Shown here piece by piece: positions 1 through 6,556 of a stretch of 9,778 nucleotides of DNA. A model generated the notes under the pieces. The model worked only from the letters and a program-made list of their open reading frames with translations. It made no database searches and had not been told where the DNA came from. Source of the DNA: Candidatus Goldiibacteriota bacterium (GTDB lineage Bacteria; Oederibacteriota; PGYV01; DSYL01); contig JAOAAI010000174.1 of the NCBI GenBank assembly GCA_026418955.1, forward strand, positions 1 to 9,778, in the 5' to 3' direction. A program made the translations under genes and the position numbers. How positions within the stretch are numbered: the first letter of the stretch is position 1; the number at the start of each line of letters is the position of its first letter.

Positions 1-457
1 CTGTAATGTAATAATATCAGATGATGAAATTTTTTCACCTGTTGTTGATAAACCAACTACACTGATAATTTTTGATCAACGCGCTTATGATACATATAAA
101 AACAAAATAGAAGAAAATACATTGTATATTGAAAATTCTTCTCTGACTAAAAGTGGACATATAAAAGGTAAAAAGATATCTGTCCCTGCTTCTGATATTG
201 CAAAAAATATGAATTTTATAAAAGGTGTTAATATGGTTATAGCTGGAGTTTATTCTGAAGTTACCGGTTTATTTGAAAGAGAAAAATATTATAAAGTTAT
301 GGAAGAAATGTTAAAAGGGAGAAAAAATGAGATTATTGAAAAAAATTTTCAAATATTCAATCAAGGTATAAAATATATAAATGATAGGAAGATATTTGAA
401 AATATAAATCATGGAATAAAGATAGTAAAGGAGAATATAGATAAATGGCGAAAGTAA
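1..457 (+). CDS. 2-oxoacid:ferredoxin oxidoreductase, gamma subunit (KorC/PorG-type), 5'-truncated
   Basis: This is the C-terminal ~152 residues of a gamma subunit of a 2-oxoacid:ferredoxin oxidoreductase. These enzymes oxidatively decarboxylate 2-oxoacids to acyl-CoA in the cytoplasm and reduce ferredoxin. The frame is open from base 2 and ends at TAA 455-457. An internal TTG at 122 is not a credible start, because the residues before it already match the family. They read CNVIISDDEIFSPVV, the conserved 'N-V-hydrophobic-SDexI-sPxv' segment, then TTLIIFDQ. Further on come ISVPASDIA, the conserved GVNMVIAGVYSEVTGL segment, and a helical tail. The family is normally about 180-190 residues, so only roughly 30-40 are missing. 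KorC (2-oxoglutarate) and PorG/VorG (pyruvate, branched-chain) cannot be separated from this fragment; the S-P-V-V style leans towards KorC. The alpha and beta subunits should lie upstream, outside the window. The 3' end overlaps the next gene by 13 nt, which implies coupling. Confidence 0.88.
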   Translation, partial: CNVIISDDEIFSPVVDKPTTLIIFDQRAYDTYKNKIEENTLYIENSSLTKSGHIKGKKISVPASDIAKNMNFIKGVNMVIAGVYSEVTGLFEREKYYKVMEEMLKGRKNEIIEKNFQIFNQGIKYINDRKIFENINHGIKIVKENIDKWRK

Positions 458-918
458 GGTTTGCCAAAGTGAATGATGCTATTTTTATTCATAAGATTAT
501 AAAAAAATACGCTCTTGAATTTGACTTAATACCAAGAAGTATTGCAGATATATATACACAAATAAGGGATTTTTATATACTTGAAGAAAATAAAAAAAGA
601 ATTGGTGTGATTGGATTGCATATATACTGGGATGATTTGGGTGAAATTAGATCTTTTATAATAGAAAAAAATTATAGAAATAAAGGATATGGAACAAAAT
701 TATTAGATTTTGCAATAAAGGAAGCAAAAAAGATAGGATTGAAATCTGTTTTTGTTTTAACAAAAATACCTGATTTTTTTGTGAAATATGGATTTAAAAA
801 AATACCAAAAAAGAATTTACCGCAAAAGATATGGAAAGATTGTTTTAATTGCCCAAAATTTCCTGATTGTGATGAACACTCGTTGATTTATTATTTTAAA
901 AATAAAAGGGAAAAATGA
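445..918 (+). CDS. GNAT N-acetyltransferase, ArgA-like (short-form N-acetylglutamate synthase family)
   Basis: A 157-residue single-domain GNAT protein transferring acetyl from acetyl-CoA to an amino group. The acetyl-CoA pyrophosphate-binding loop is visible as R78-N-K-G81-Y-G83 (the R/QxxGxG/A motif) at the start of the following helix. The sequence resembles the stand-alone ArgA-like subfamily: LIPRSIADIYTQIRDF near residues 28-43, a strand like IGLHIYWDDLGEIRSF, and the C-terminal signature LPQKIWKDC followed by NCPKFPDCDE. Three cysteines (C133, C136, C142) lie in that signature. Family members include short enzymes credited with L-glutamate N-acetylation, the first step of arginine synthesis. 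Substrate cannot be proven here because no arg genes are nearby. ATG at 445 is preceded by AAAGGAG at 427-433, inside the upstream gene. It overlaps that gene by 13 nt and the next by 4 nt (ATGA), so the three genes are probably one operon. Confidence is high for the family and moderate for glutamate as substrate. Confidence 0.9.
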   Translation: MAKVRFAKVNDAIFIHKIIKKYALEFDLIPRSIADIYTQIRDFYILEENKKRIGVIGLHIYWDDLGEIRSFIIEKNYRNKGYGTKLLDFAIKEAKKIGLKSVFVLTKIPDFFVKYGFKKIPKKNLPQKIWKDCFNCPKFPDCDEHSLIYYFKNKREK

Positions 919-3900
919 AAGAAAAGGAAAATATAAAAAAATTATCTACAGATTTTGAGATATTGATACGTAAAGTTGAGGATAAATATTTAGGTGAATG
1001 TAAAGAACTACCTGGTCTTATTGTGAGTGGTAAAGATAGCAGGGAAGTTATGAAAAATATGAAAGCTGCTATACCACTTTATTTAAAATATGTCCCTAAA
1101 GAGTCATTCATACCTGTTTATGAAAATAAAGATTTACCAATAATTTATGATTTTGAGGAATTTAATGGTTATCTTTATGCTTCAACAAATAAAGATTCGG
1201 TTATAAGAACTTCAACAGGTGATGTTGGTGCATGGGAAGTGATAAATATTTCAAATATTTTTTCTCCTTATTTCAATCCACCTGTTGGACATACCAGATC
1301 TTTTGAAGAAGAGCAGTTGGGGGATTATACACCACAAGTTTACTGTCTCAAAGCGTACAACGATATGGGGACACCAAAACTTTTCTGTGGTACAAATGCA
1401 AATGGTGGTATATATGAATCATTGGATGGTAAGGTATGGAGTTTATCATTTAACAGTGGAGAGGCGCGTGTGCATTGTCTAGAAATGTTCAAAGGTCGTC
1501 TATTTGCTGGAACTTCAACCGGTGGTAAAATATATTCATATAACGGAACTCACTGGGTAATATCATTGAATACTTCTGAATTGGCAATAACAACTTTTGG
1601 TCTATTTAGAGATTATTTATATGCTGGAACATATCCAAATGGATTAATATACAGAACAGCGGATGGAGTTAACTGGCAGAAAGTTTTTGATACAAATCAA
1701 AGCTTTGTAAATGATTTTTTTGTATTTAAAAATCGTCTTTACTGTTCTACATCAAAAGCAACTGGTGGACTCATATTTATGTCAGAGGATGGAATTAACT
1801 GGGTTGAGAATTTTTTCTCTGAAAAGGATATCAATTTTTATAAATTTGCTTCTTTTTCTAATTGCTTGTTTGTAGGCAGTGGTGATAACGGAAAAATCTA
1901 TAAAACAATGGATGGTAAAAAATGGGAAGTGGGTTTCCAAACAGATGAAGAGGATATAAGAATTTTAAAAGTTTTTAACGGTTACCTTTATTTTGGATCA
2001 TCTCCAAGAGGCAGAATTTTTAGAACTACAGTATCAAATGTGCCACCACCTAAAGTAATGGATGTGGTTTTTGAAGAGATAACATCACATAGTGCAGTAA
2101 TAAAATGGACAACTGATAAAGAAGCAAGTTCAATAATAGAATACGGGACGGATTTAAATTACGGACATACAATAAGAAAAGAAGAAAAAGAAATAATACA
2201 TAAATTAACTCTTACAAATTTAAAAGCCCTCACCAAATATCATGTTCGTATACTTACATATACTGATATAGGAAATTTTTCTGGTGTTGCAGATGACTGG
2301 ACTTTTACTACAACTGCCGCTGTTACTCCAATTTTAACATCAAGGACACATCCTTCTCAGGATGAGTGGTATAATAAAAACGAAGTTGATATTTATTGGG
2401 GTGTGCACCCTGAAATAAAAAATTATTTATATACTATTGATAGGAATCCTGATACAATTCCGGATCCAAAAAAATGTGAGGTAACAACTAGTGATAGCGT
2501 TCTTATAAAAGGTCTTGAAGATGGTATATGGTATTTTCATCTTTTAATAGAGGACAAAGCTGGAAATATAAGTCCTACTGTTTCACATTACAGGATAAAA
2601 ATAGATACTGTTTCATTACCACCTATAGTCACATCACCTACACATCCTGATCCCGAAAGGTGGTATAACACAGCTCCGGTTTTTACATGGGAAGAACCTG
2701 ACGATTTATCAGGAATTGCTGGATATTATTATATGGTTGATGAGTTACCAACAACTATTCCTAATGAAAAAATAGCGCAGTGGACAGAAGAAAAAAGTGT
2801 AAAACTAGGTCTTTTAGAAGATGGCACAAAATATTTTCATATTATCTCAAAAGATAAAGCAGGAAATATAGGTACAAAAGCAACACATTATAAATTTAAC
2901 ATAGATACACAGGCAATACAACCGGTTATTAATTCAAAAACACATCCTGATCAGATGTCTTGGTATAACAACACAACAGTGGAAATCCATATATCAAAAC
3001 CACATGATTTATCTGGTATTGATGGTTTTTATTATGTTGTAAATAGAATACCTGATTATGAACCGACAGAAACTGAGATGATATGGACAGAGCAAACTGA
3101 TATTGAGTTGAAAGAAAAAACAGATGGAACATGGTATATTCATGTAAAATCAAAGGATTTAGCAGGAAATATTTCTAGAGGAACATCGCATTTTAAATTT
3201 AATATTGATACACAAGCACTTCCACCAAATATCTCATCAATTACTCATCCTGATCCTCAGAAATGGTATAACATAAAGCGTGGACAATTTAAAATAAGTC
3301 CACCGGATGATTTATCCGGTATAGCCGGATATTATTATGTTATTGATGATAATGAAAAAACTATTCCTGATGAAAAAAGTCTATGGACAGATAAGGATAC
3401 AATATTTTCTGGTGATTTAAAAGATGGTAGATGGTATTTACATGTTGTTACAAAAGATAAAGCAGGAAATACAGGTCATCAGGCATCACATTTTATGTTC
3501 AATATAGATACAGTTGCAAAACCACCAGTAGTATATTCTCCTACCCATAAAGATCAGGAAGAGTGGTATAAAAATCCAACCCCACAGATTTGTTGGGATA
3601 CACCAGAAGATATGTCAGGTATAGAAGGATATTATTATGTTGTGGATCAAAAACATTCTACAATTCCTTTAAAAGATACTGCTGAATGGACAGTATCTAA
3701 TCAAGTGACACTTCCACAACTTTCGGATGGTATTTGGTATTTTCATATTATTTCAAAAGATAACGCTGGAAATATTGGACCAGAAGCATCTCATTTCAGA
3801 ATCAAAATAGATACAACAGTTGAACAGCCAAAAATTTCATCTCCTACACATCCTGACGAAGATAAATGGTATAATATGCCACTTATAAAATTTACATGGA

Positions 3901-6455
3901 CAGTGCCATCTGATTTATCCAAAATTAAAAATTTTTATTATTTGTTTTCAAAGGAAAAGCATATTAAGATAACTCCTGATATTGCTGTAAAAACAGATAA
4001 AAGAGAAGCAGATATTACAGCAACAGAAGAAGGTATTTACTATTTTCATCTCATTGCAGAGGATAACGCAGGTAATATAGGTGAAGAACCGGCTATTTTT
4101 ACTGTTCATCTTGATTTTATTGCTTCTCCGCCAGAAGTAATATCAACAACACATCCAAATTCAGAGAAATATTACTCTGAAAAATATCCAGTTTTTGTTG
4201 TGGAGCGTGTGGATGATTTATCAGGTGTGGATGGATTTTATTATAAAATTGATAGAAAGAATGATACAATACCAGATAAAAAAGATGGAAAGTTTACAAA
4301 AGACACCACAATAAAGATCAATGAACCTCTAGATGATGGTGAGTGGTATTTTCATATTGTTTTAAAGGATAAAGCAGGAAATATTGGGACAGAGGCATTT
4401 CATTATAAATTTAAGGTTGAAACAAATCCACCCGAAGTTAAAATCAATGAACTACCTGAATTTGTAAATTCAGAAAGTTTTGAAGTTTCTTGGGAAGCAG
4501 AAGATAAAGAATCTGGAGTTTTTGTATTTACCGTTGAGTATAAAGAAGGTGATAAAGGTAAATGGAAATTATGGCTTAAAGAAACAAAAGAGACAAAAGC
4601 AATTTTTAAAGGAGAGGACTCAATAACATATTATTTCAGAATAAAAGCAAGAGATAATGCAGGTAATTGGAGTGATTATTATGAAAATCCTTTGATAAAG
4701 ACTACAATTGATGTGTCACCACCTACTGCAATCACACAGATTGTTGCCAAACCATTAAAAGAGGGTAATATATTATTGGAGTGGACAAAGGCGGTAGATT
4801 CAGTTTCTGGAGTTGATTATTATAGGATTTATCGTTCAACTGTATCTGGTCAAGTTGGTATGCAGATATGTGATGATGGAGTTGTAAAAGAAAATAAATT
4901 TATAGATGATTCAAAAGACTTAGAAGATGGAATAATTTATTATTATACAGTTCGTCCAGTAGATAAGGTTGGCAACGAAAGAGAGAGTGGTAATAAACAA
5001 ATATTGGTTGTCTGTGATAAATTTGCTTTACCACCTGTTGTAAAATCTTCAACCCATCCAATACAGGATGCATGGTATAATACAAAAAATATAAAATTAT
5101 CATGGGATACACCACAGGATGCAACTAGAATAACTGGATATTATTACATTTTTGATCAAAATCCTACAACAAAACCAGATATGAAGACAGGCACCTGGTA
5201 TATTGATAATGAAATAGATATTAACAATGTTTCAGATGGAACATGGTATTTTCATATTATTTCAAAAGATGAGGCAGGTAATCTATCGGATGAGGCATAT
5301 CATTATCAAATAAATATTGATACGACAATTCCAAAGCCACCTGTTGTTTCTTCAATCACACACCCTGATTTTAATCAATGGTACAATAACAATACACCTT
5401 CTTTTACATGGACAATTCCATCTGACCCATCTGGCATAGAAGGTTATTATTATGTTTTCAATCAAATAAAAGATACAATGCCCGATATAACAACAGCAAG
5501 TTGGACAAAGGGAACAATGGCATCTTTTGTTGATGTGCCAGATGGTATCTGGTATTTTCATATAATTGCCAAGGATAATGCAGGCAATATTTCTCAGGAA
5601 GCATTTCATATGCAAATAAAGGTGGCAATGACACCACCGCCGCCAGAAATTTTTTCAATAACACATCCTGATCAAAATAAATGGTACAGGGAAAGAACAA
5701 TTCGGCTACAATGGAAAGCACCACAATATGTAAATGAGATTATAGGTTATTTTTACACTTTGGATAATTTTGAAGATACTATTCCATCTTCAAAACATTC
5801 AAAAACAATGGATACAAATATAAGTTTTCAAAATTTATCTGATGGGATTTGGTATTTTCATATTGTATCAGTTGATAAAGAAGGTGTTATTGGTAAAACA
5901 GCGGCTCATTTTAAAATAAAAATAAAAACAAAAGTTACCGTGAAAGGTACCGTAACGCAGTCAAATGGTATAATGCCACAACCAGGAGCAACTGTTGAAA
6001 TTTTAAAAGAGGATGGAACTACACTTGGTGTTGCTATCACTGATAAGGATGGTAATTTTGCCATAGATAATTTACCTGTTGGCAAAGTTAAAATAAAAGT
6101 TGTGGCAAAAGGACTTCCACCGCAGATGATTTATGATATAGAATTAAAAGCAGACGAACCAGAAAGAATAATAAATATTTCAACGGAAATATTTGCAATA
6201 TACGAGAAGGCATCTGATAAGTTTATTTTTAGTTATTATATTCCAGAAGATGGAACAGTAACAATAAAGGTTTATAATGAGATTGGTAAATTACTACATA
6301 CAATTGAAGAAAAGAAAAAAGGTAAAATATATAATTCTTCTTCTATGTCATGTGCGGAATTTGAGCAGGGATTATATATGTATCAGATAACTTCCAAAGG
6401 GGATACATCAGGAAAACTAACAAGATATGCGATAAGGAAGATAAGGAAAGAATAA
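915..6455 (+). CDS. giant modular protein: HicB-like domain, seven-bladed propeller, FN3/Ig-like repeats, carboxypeptidase-regulatory-like and FlgD-like C-terminal domains
   Basis: 1846 residues; no enzymatic function is recognised. Domains in order: HicB-like alpha/beta domain (about 13-60); seven ~40-residue propeller blades (about 76-375) carrying (S/T)xDGxxW Asp-box-like motifs; FN3-like domain (377-470); seven ~100-residue Ig-like repeats (about 472-1170); an unrelated Ig-like domain (1171-1268); FN3 (1269-1372); three more ~100-residue repeats (about 1373-1672); a carboxypeptidase-regulatory-like beta sandwich (about 1674-1757, V-KGTVTQSNG then a DKDGNFAI-type strand); and a FlgD/T9SS-sorting-like domain (about 1770-1846, SYYIPEDGTVTIKVYNEIGK and a GLYMYQI strand). 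The build suggests a surface or secreted adhesin-like or matrix protein. However, the N-terminus has neither a hydrophobic signal peptide nor a membrane segment. ATG 915 overlaps the upstream stop (ATGA), with a weak AAGGG at 906-910 only 4 nt away, so initiation probably relies on coupling. The HicB-like residues confirm that translation starts at or near this point. Binding partner and location are unknown. Confidence 0.85.
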   Translation: MKEKENIKKLSTDFEILIRKVEDKYLGECKELPGLIVSGKDSREVMKNMKAAIPLYLKYVPKESFIPVYENKDLPIIYDFEEFNGYLYASTNKDSVIRTSTGDVGAWEVINISNIFSPYFNPPVGHTRSFEEEQLGDYTPQVYCLKAYNDMGTPKLFCGTNANGGIYESLDGKVWSLSFNSGEARVHCLEMFKGRLFAGTSTGGKIYSYNGTHWVISLNTSELAITTFGLFRDYLYAGTYPNGLIYRTADGVNWQKVFDTNQSFVNDFFVFKNRLYCSTSKATGGLIFMSEDGINWVENFFSEKDINFYKFASFSNCLFVGSGDNGKIYKTMDGKKWEVGFQTDEEDIRILKVFNGYLYFGSSPRGRIFRTTVSNVPPPKVMDVVFEEITSHSAVIKWTTDKEASSIIEYGTDLNYGHTIRKEEKEIIHKLTLTNLKALTKYHVRILTYTDIGNFSGVADDWTFTTTAAVTPILTSRTHPSQDEWYNKNEVDIYWGVHPEIKNYLYTIDRNPDTIPDPKKCEVTTSDSVLIKGLEDGIWYFHLLIEDKAGNISPTVSHYRIKIDTVSLPPIVTSPTHPDPERWYNTAPVFTWEEPDDLSGIAGYYYMVDELPTTIPNEKIAQWTEEKSVKLGLLEDGTKYFHIISKDKAGNIGTKATHYKFNIDTQAIQPVINSKTHPDQMSWYNNTTVEIHISKPHDLSGIDGFYYVVNRIPDYEPTETEMIWTEQTDIELKEKTDGTWYIHVKSKDLAGNISRGTSHFKFNIDTQALPPNISSITHPDPQKWYNIKRGQFKISPPDDLSGIAGYYYVIDDNEKTIPDEKSLWTDKDTIFSGDLKDGRWYLHVVTKDKAGNTGHQASHFMFNIDTVAKPPVVYSPTHKDQEEWYKNPTPQICWDTPEDMSGIEGYYYVVDQKHSTIPLKDTAEWTVSNQVTLPQLSDGIWYFHIISKDNAGNIGPEASHFRIKIDTTVEQPKISSPTHPDEDKWYNMPLIKFTWTVPSDLSKIKNFYYLFSKEKHIKITPDIAVKTDKREADITATEEGIYYFHLIAEDNAGNIGEEPAIFTVHLDFIASPPEVISTTHPNSEKYYSEKYPVFVVERVDDLSGVDGFYYKIDRKNDTIPDKKDGKFTKDTTIKINEPLDDGEWYFHIVLKDKAGNIGTEAFHYKFKVETNPPEVKINELPEFVNSESFEVSWEAEDKESGVFVFTVEYKEGDKGKWKLWLKETKETKAIFKGEDSITYYFRIKARDNAGNWSDYYENPLIKTTIDVSPPTAITQIVAKPLKEGNILLEWTKAVDSVSGVDYYRIYRSTVSGQVGMQICDDGVVKENKFIDDSKDLEDGIIYYYTVRPVDKVGNERESGNKQILVVCDKFALPPVVKSSTHPIQDAWYNTKNIKLSWDTPQDATRITGYYYIFDQNPTTKPDMKTGTWYIDNEIDINNVSDGTWYFHIISKDEAGNLSDEAYHYQINIDTTIPKPPVVSSITHPDFNQWYNNNTPSFTWTIPSDPSGIEGYYYVFNQIKDTMPDITTASWTKGTMASFVDVPDGIWYFHIIAKDNAGNISQEAFHMQIKVAMTPPPPEIFSITHPDQNKWYRERTIRLQWKAPQYVNEIIGYFYTLDNFEDTIPSSKHSKTMDTNISFQNLSDGIWYFHIVSVDKEGVIGKTAAHFKIKIKTKVTVKGTVTQSNGIMPQPGATVEILKEDGTTLGVAITDKDGNFAIDNLPVGKVKIKVVAKGLPPQMIYDIELKADEPERIINISTEIFAIYEKASDKFIFSYYIPEDGTVTIKVYNEIGKLLHTIEEKKKGKIYNSSSMSCAEFEQGLYMYQITSKGDTSGKLTRYAIRKIRKE
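951..1094 (+). other. HicB-like domain encoded at the N-terminus of the giant protein
   Basis: Residues 13-60 show the HicB antitoxin pattern. A first strand (FEILIRKVEDKYLGEC) leads to E31-L-P-G34, matching the family's 'PDLPG' turn. Then comes V-S-G39 plus a polar residue (the family's 'G-x-T/S' step), and a helix REVMKNMKAAIPLYLKY matching 'eEAlenareAielyle'. HicB normally neutralises the mRNA interferase HicA through this partial RNase-H-like fold. No HicA-like ORF is adjacent, and no DNA-binding tail follows, so a classical toxin-antitoxin role is unlikely. Recognition is by motif only. Confidence 0.65.
1140..2042 (+). other. seven-bladed beta-propeller region of the giant protein
   Basis: Seven repeats begin near residues 76, 142, 186, 225, 265, 307 and 348. 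Each has the pattern 'hxxFxGxLYxGTxxxGxIYxTxDGxxWxxxF'. Blades 2, 4, 5 and 6 carry SLDGKVW, TADGVNW, SEDGINW and TMDGKKW, close to the Asp-box of BNR/sortilin-type propellers. Blade 3 has a degenerate NGTHW, and blade 7 ends at the FN3 boundary without the motif. Blade 1 is followed by a ~28-residue insertion containing PYFNPPVGHTRSFEEEQ. Seven units match a closed seven-bladed propeller. A glycan or protein ligand is plausible but not shown. Confidence 0.7.
2328..4424 (+). repeat. coding tandem array A: seven ~100-residue Ig-like repeats
   Basis: Within the giant gene the THP (or THK) motif recurs at residues 478, 576, 676, 777, 877, 978 and 1079, giving periods of 98-101 residues. The shared skeleton is SxTHPDxxxWYN, an FxWxxPxDLSGIxGYYY strand, DGxWYFHIxSKD, AGNIGxxAxHYKF, then an IDT linker with a PP pair. 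It resembles bacterial Ig-like or Y_Y_Y-type sandwiches. Copy 1 lacks the DLSGI step, and copy 6 is the most diverged (EEGIYYFHLIAEDN). At DNA level the copies differ by many synonymous changes, so the array is old rather than freshly amplified, although short identical tracts such as TGGTATTTTCAT persist. Confidence 0.9.
4425..5030 (+). other. two heterologous domains (Ig-like and FN3) inserted between the repeat arrays
   Basis: Residues 1171-1268 begin TNPPEVKINELPEF and end near an ARDNAGNWSDYY segment. They form an Ig-like domain that lacks the THPD and WYN motifs. Residues 1269-1372 begin PPTAITQIVAKPL and contain LEWTKAVD, VDYYRIYRS and YYYTVRPVDKVGNE, a textbook fibronectin type III pattern. 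Together they are 202 residues, about two repeat periods. Confidence 0.75.
5031..5930 (+). repeat. coding tandem array B: three ~100-residue Ig-like repeats
   Basis: This is the same repeat family as array A, with THP at residues 1380, 1482 and 1583 (periods 102 and 101). Copies 8 and 9 keep WYN and GYYY; copy 10 has WYR, GYFY and KEGVIG in place of KAGNIG. All three keep DGxWYFHI. The DLSGI step is DATRI in copy 8, DPSGI in copy 9 and YVNEI in copy 10. Confidence 0.9.
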
Positions 6456-6458
6456 AAC

Positions 6459-6535
6459 AGATGGTAAATGCCAAGTGGTAATTGATAAATGTAAAATGTA
6501 AGATGAAAGATGAAAGTTTAAAGTTATAAAATGTA
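6459..6535 (+). repeat. degenerate heptanucleotide tandem array, 11 x 7 bp, consensus ARATGWA
   Basis: Reading in steps of seven from 6459 gives agatggt, aaatgcc, aagtggt, aattgat, aaatgta, aaatgta, agatgaa, agatgaa, agtttaa, agttata, aaatgta. Column 1 is A in 11 of 11 units, column 4 is T in 11 of 11 and column 5 is G in 9 of 11. The phase is never lost over 77 bp. It fills the gap from 3 nt after the giant gene's stop codon to just before the next gene's ribosome binding site. Function is unknown. Confidence 0.75.
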
Positions 6536-6536
6536 T

Positions 6537-6545
6537 AAAGGAGGT
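6537..6545 (+). promoter_or_regulatory. strong ribosome binding site of the zinc-ribbon protein gene
   Basis: AAAGGAGGT is a near-complete anti-16S match. Eleven nt separate it from ATG 6557, slightly longer than usual. It is the strongest such site in the window and fixes that start. It begins directly after the heptamer array. Confidence 0.8.
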
Positions 6546-6556
6546 TATAAATAAAA

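Noticed and set aside
122..457. A stand-alone 111-residue gene starting at TTG 122.
   Set aside because: The frame is open to the left window edge and the residues before 122 match the conserved middle of the oxidoreductase gamma subunit, so this is the tail of a longer gene.
951..1094. A complete HicAB toxin-antitoxin system.
   Set aside because: No HicA-like small ORF is adjacent on either strand and the HicB-like domain is fused in frame to the propeller, so an active module is not supported.
5352..5724. Minus-strand ORFs of 87 and 88 residues inside repeats 9 and 10.
   Set aside because: They are shadows of repeat coding sequence; similar antisense ORFs appear over repeat 3 and near repeat 8, and none resembles a known protein.
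2328..5930. A CRISPR array, because of regular spacing of similar sequences.
   Set aside because: The ~300-bp period with diverged copies inside one continuous reading frame is a protein repeat; no short identical direct repeats with unique spacers are present.
6482..6530. A sigma-70 promoter (TTGATA plus a downstream AT-rich box) in the gap before the zinc-ribbon gene.
   Set aside because: No TATAAT-like hexamer lies 16-18 nt downstream of TTGATA; the AT-rich words are explained by the heptamer array.
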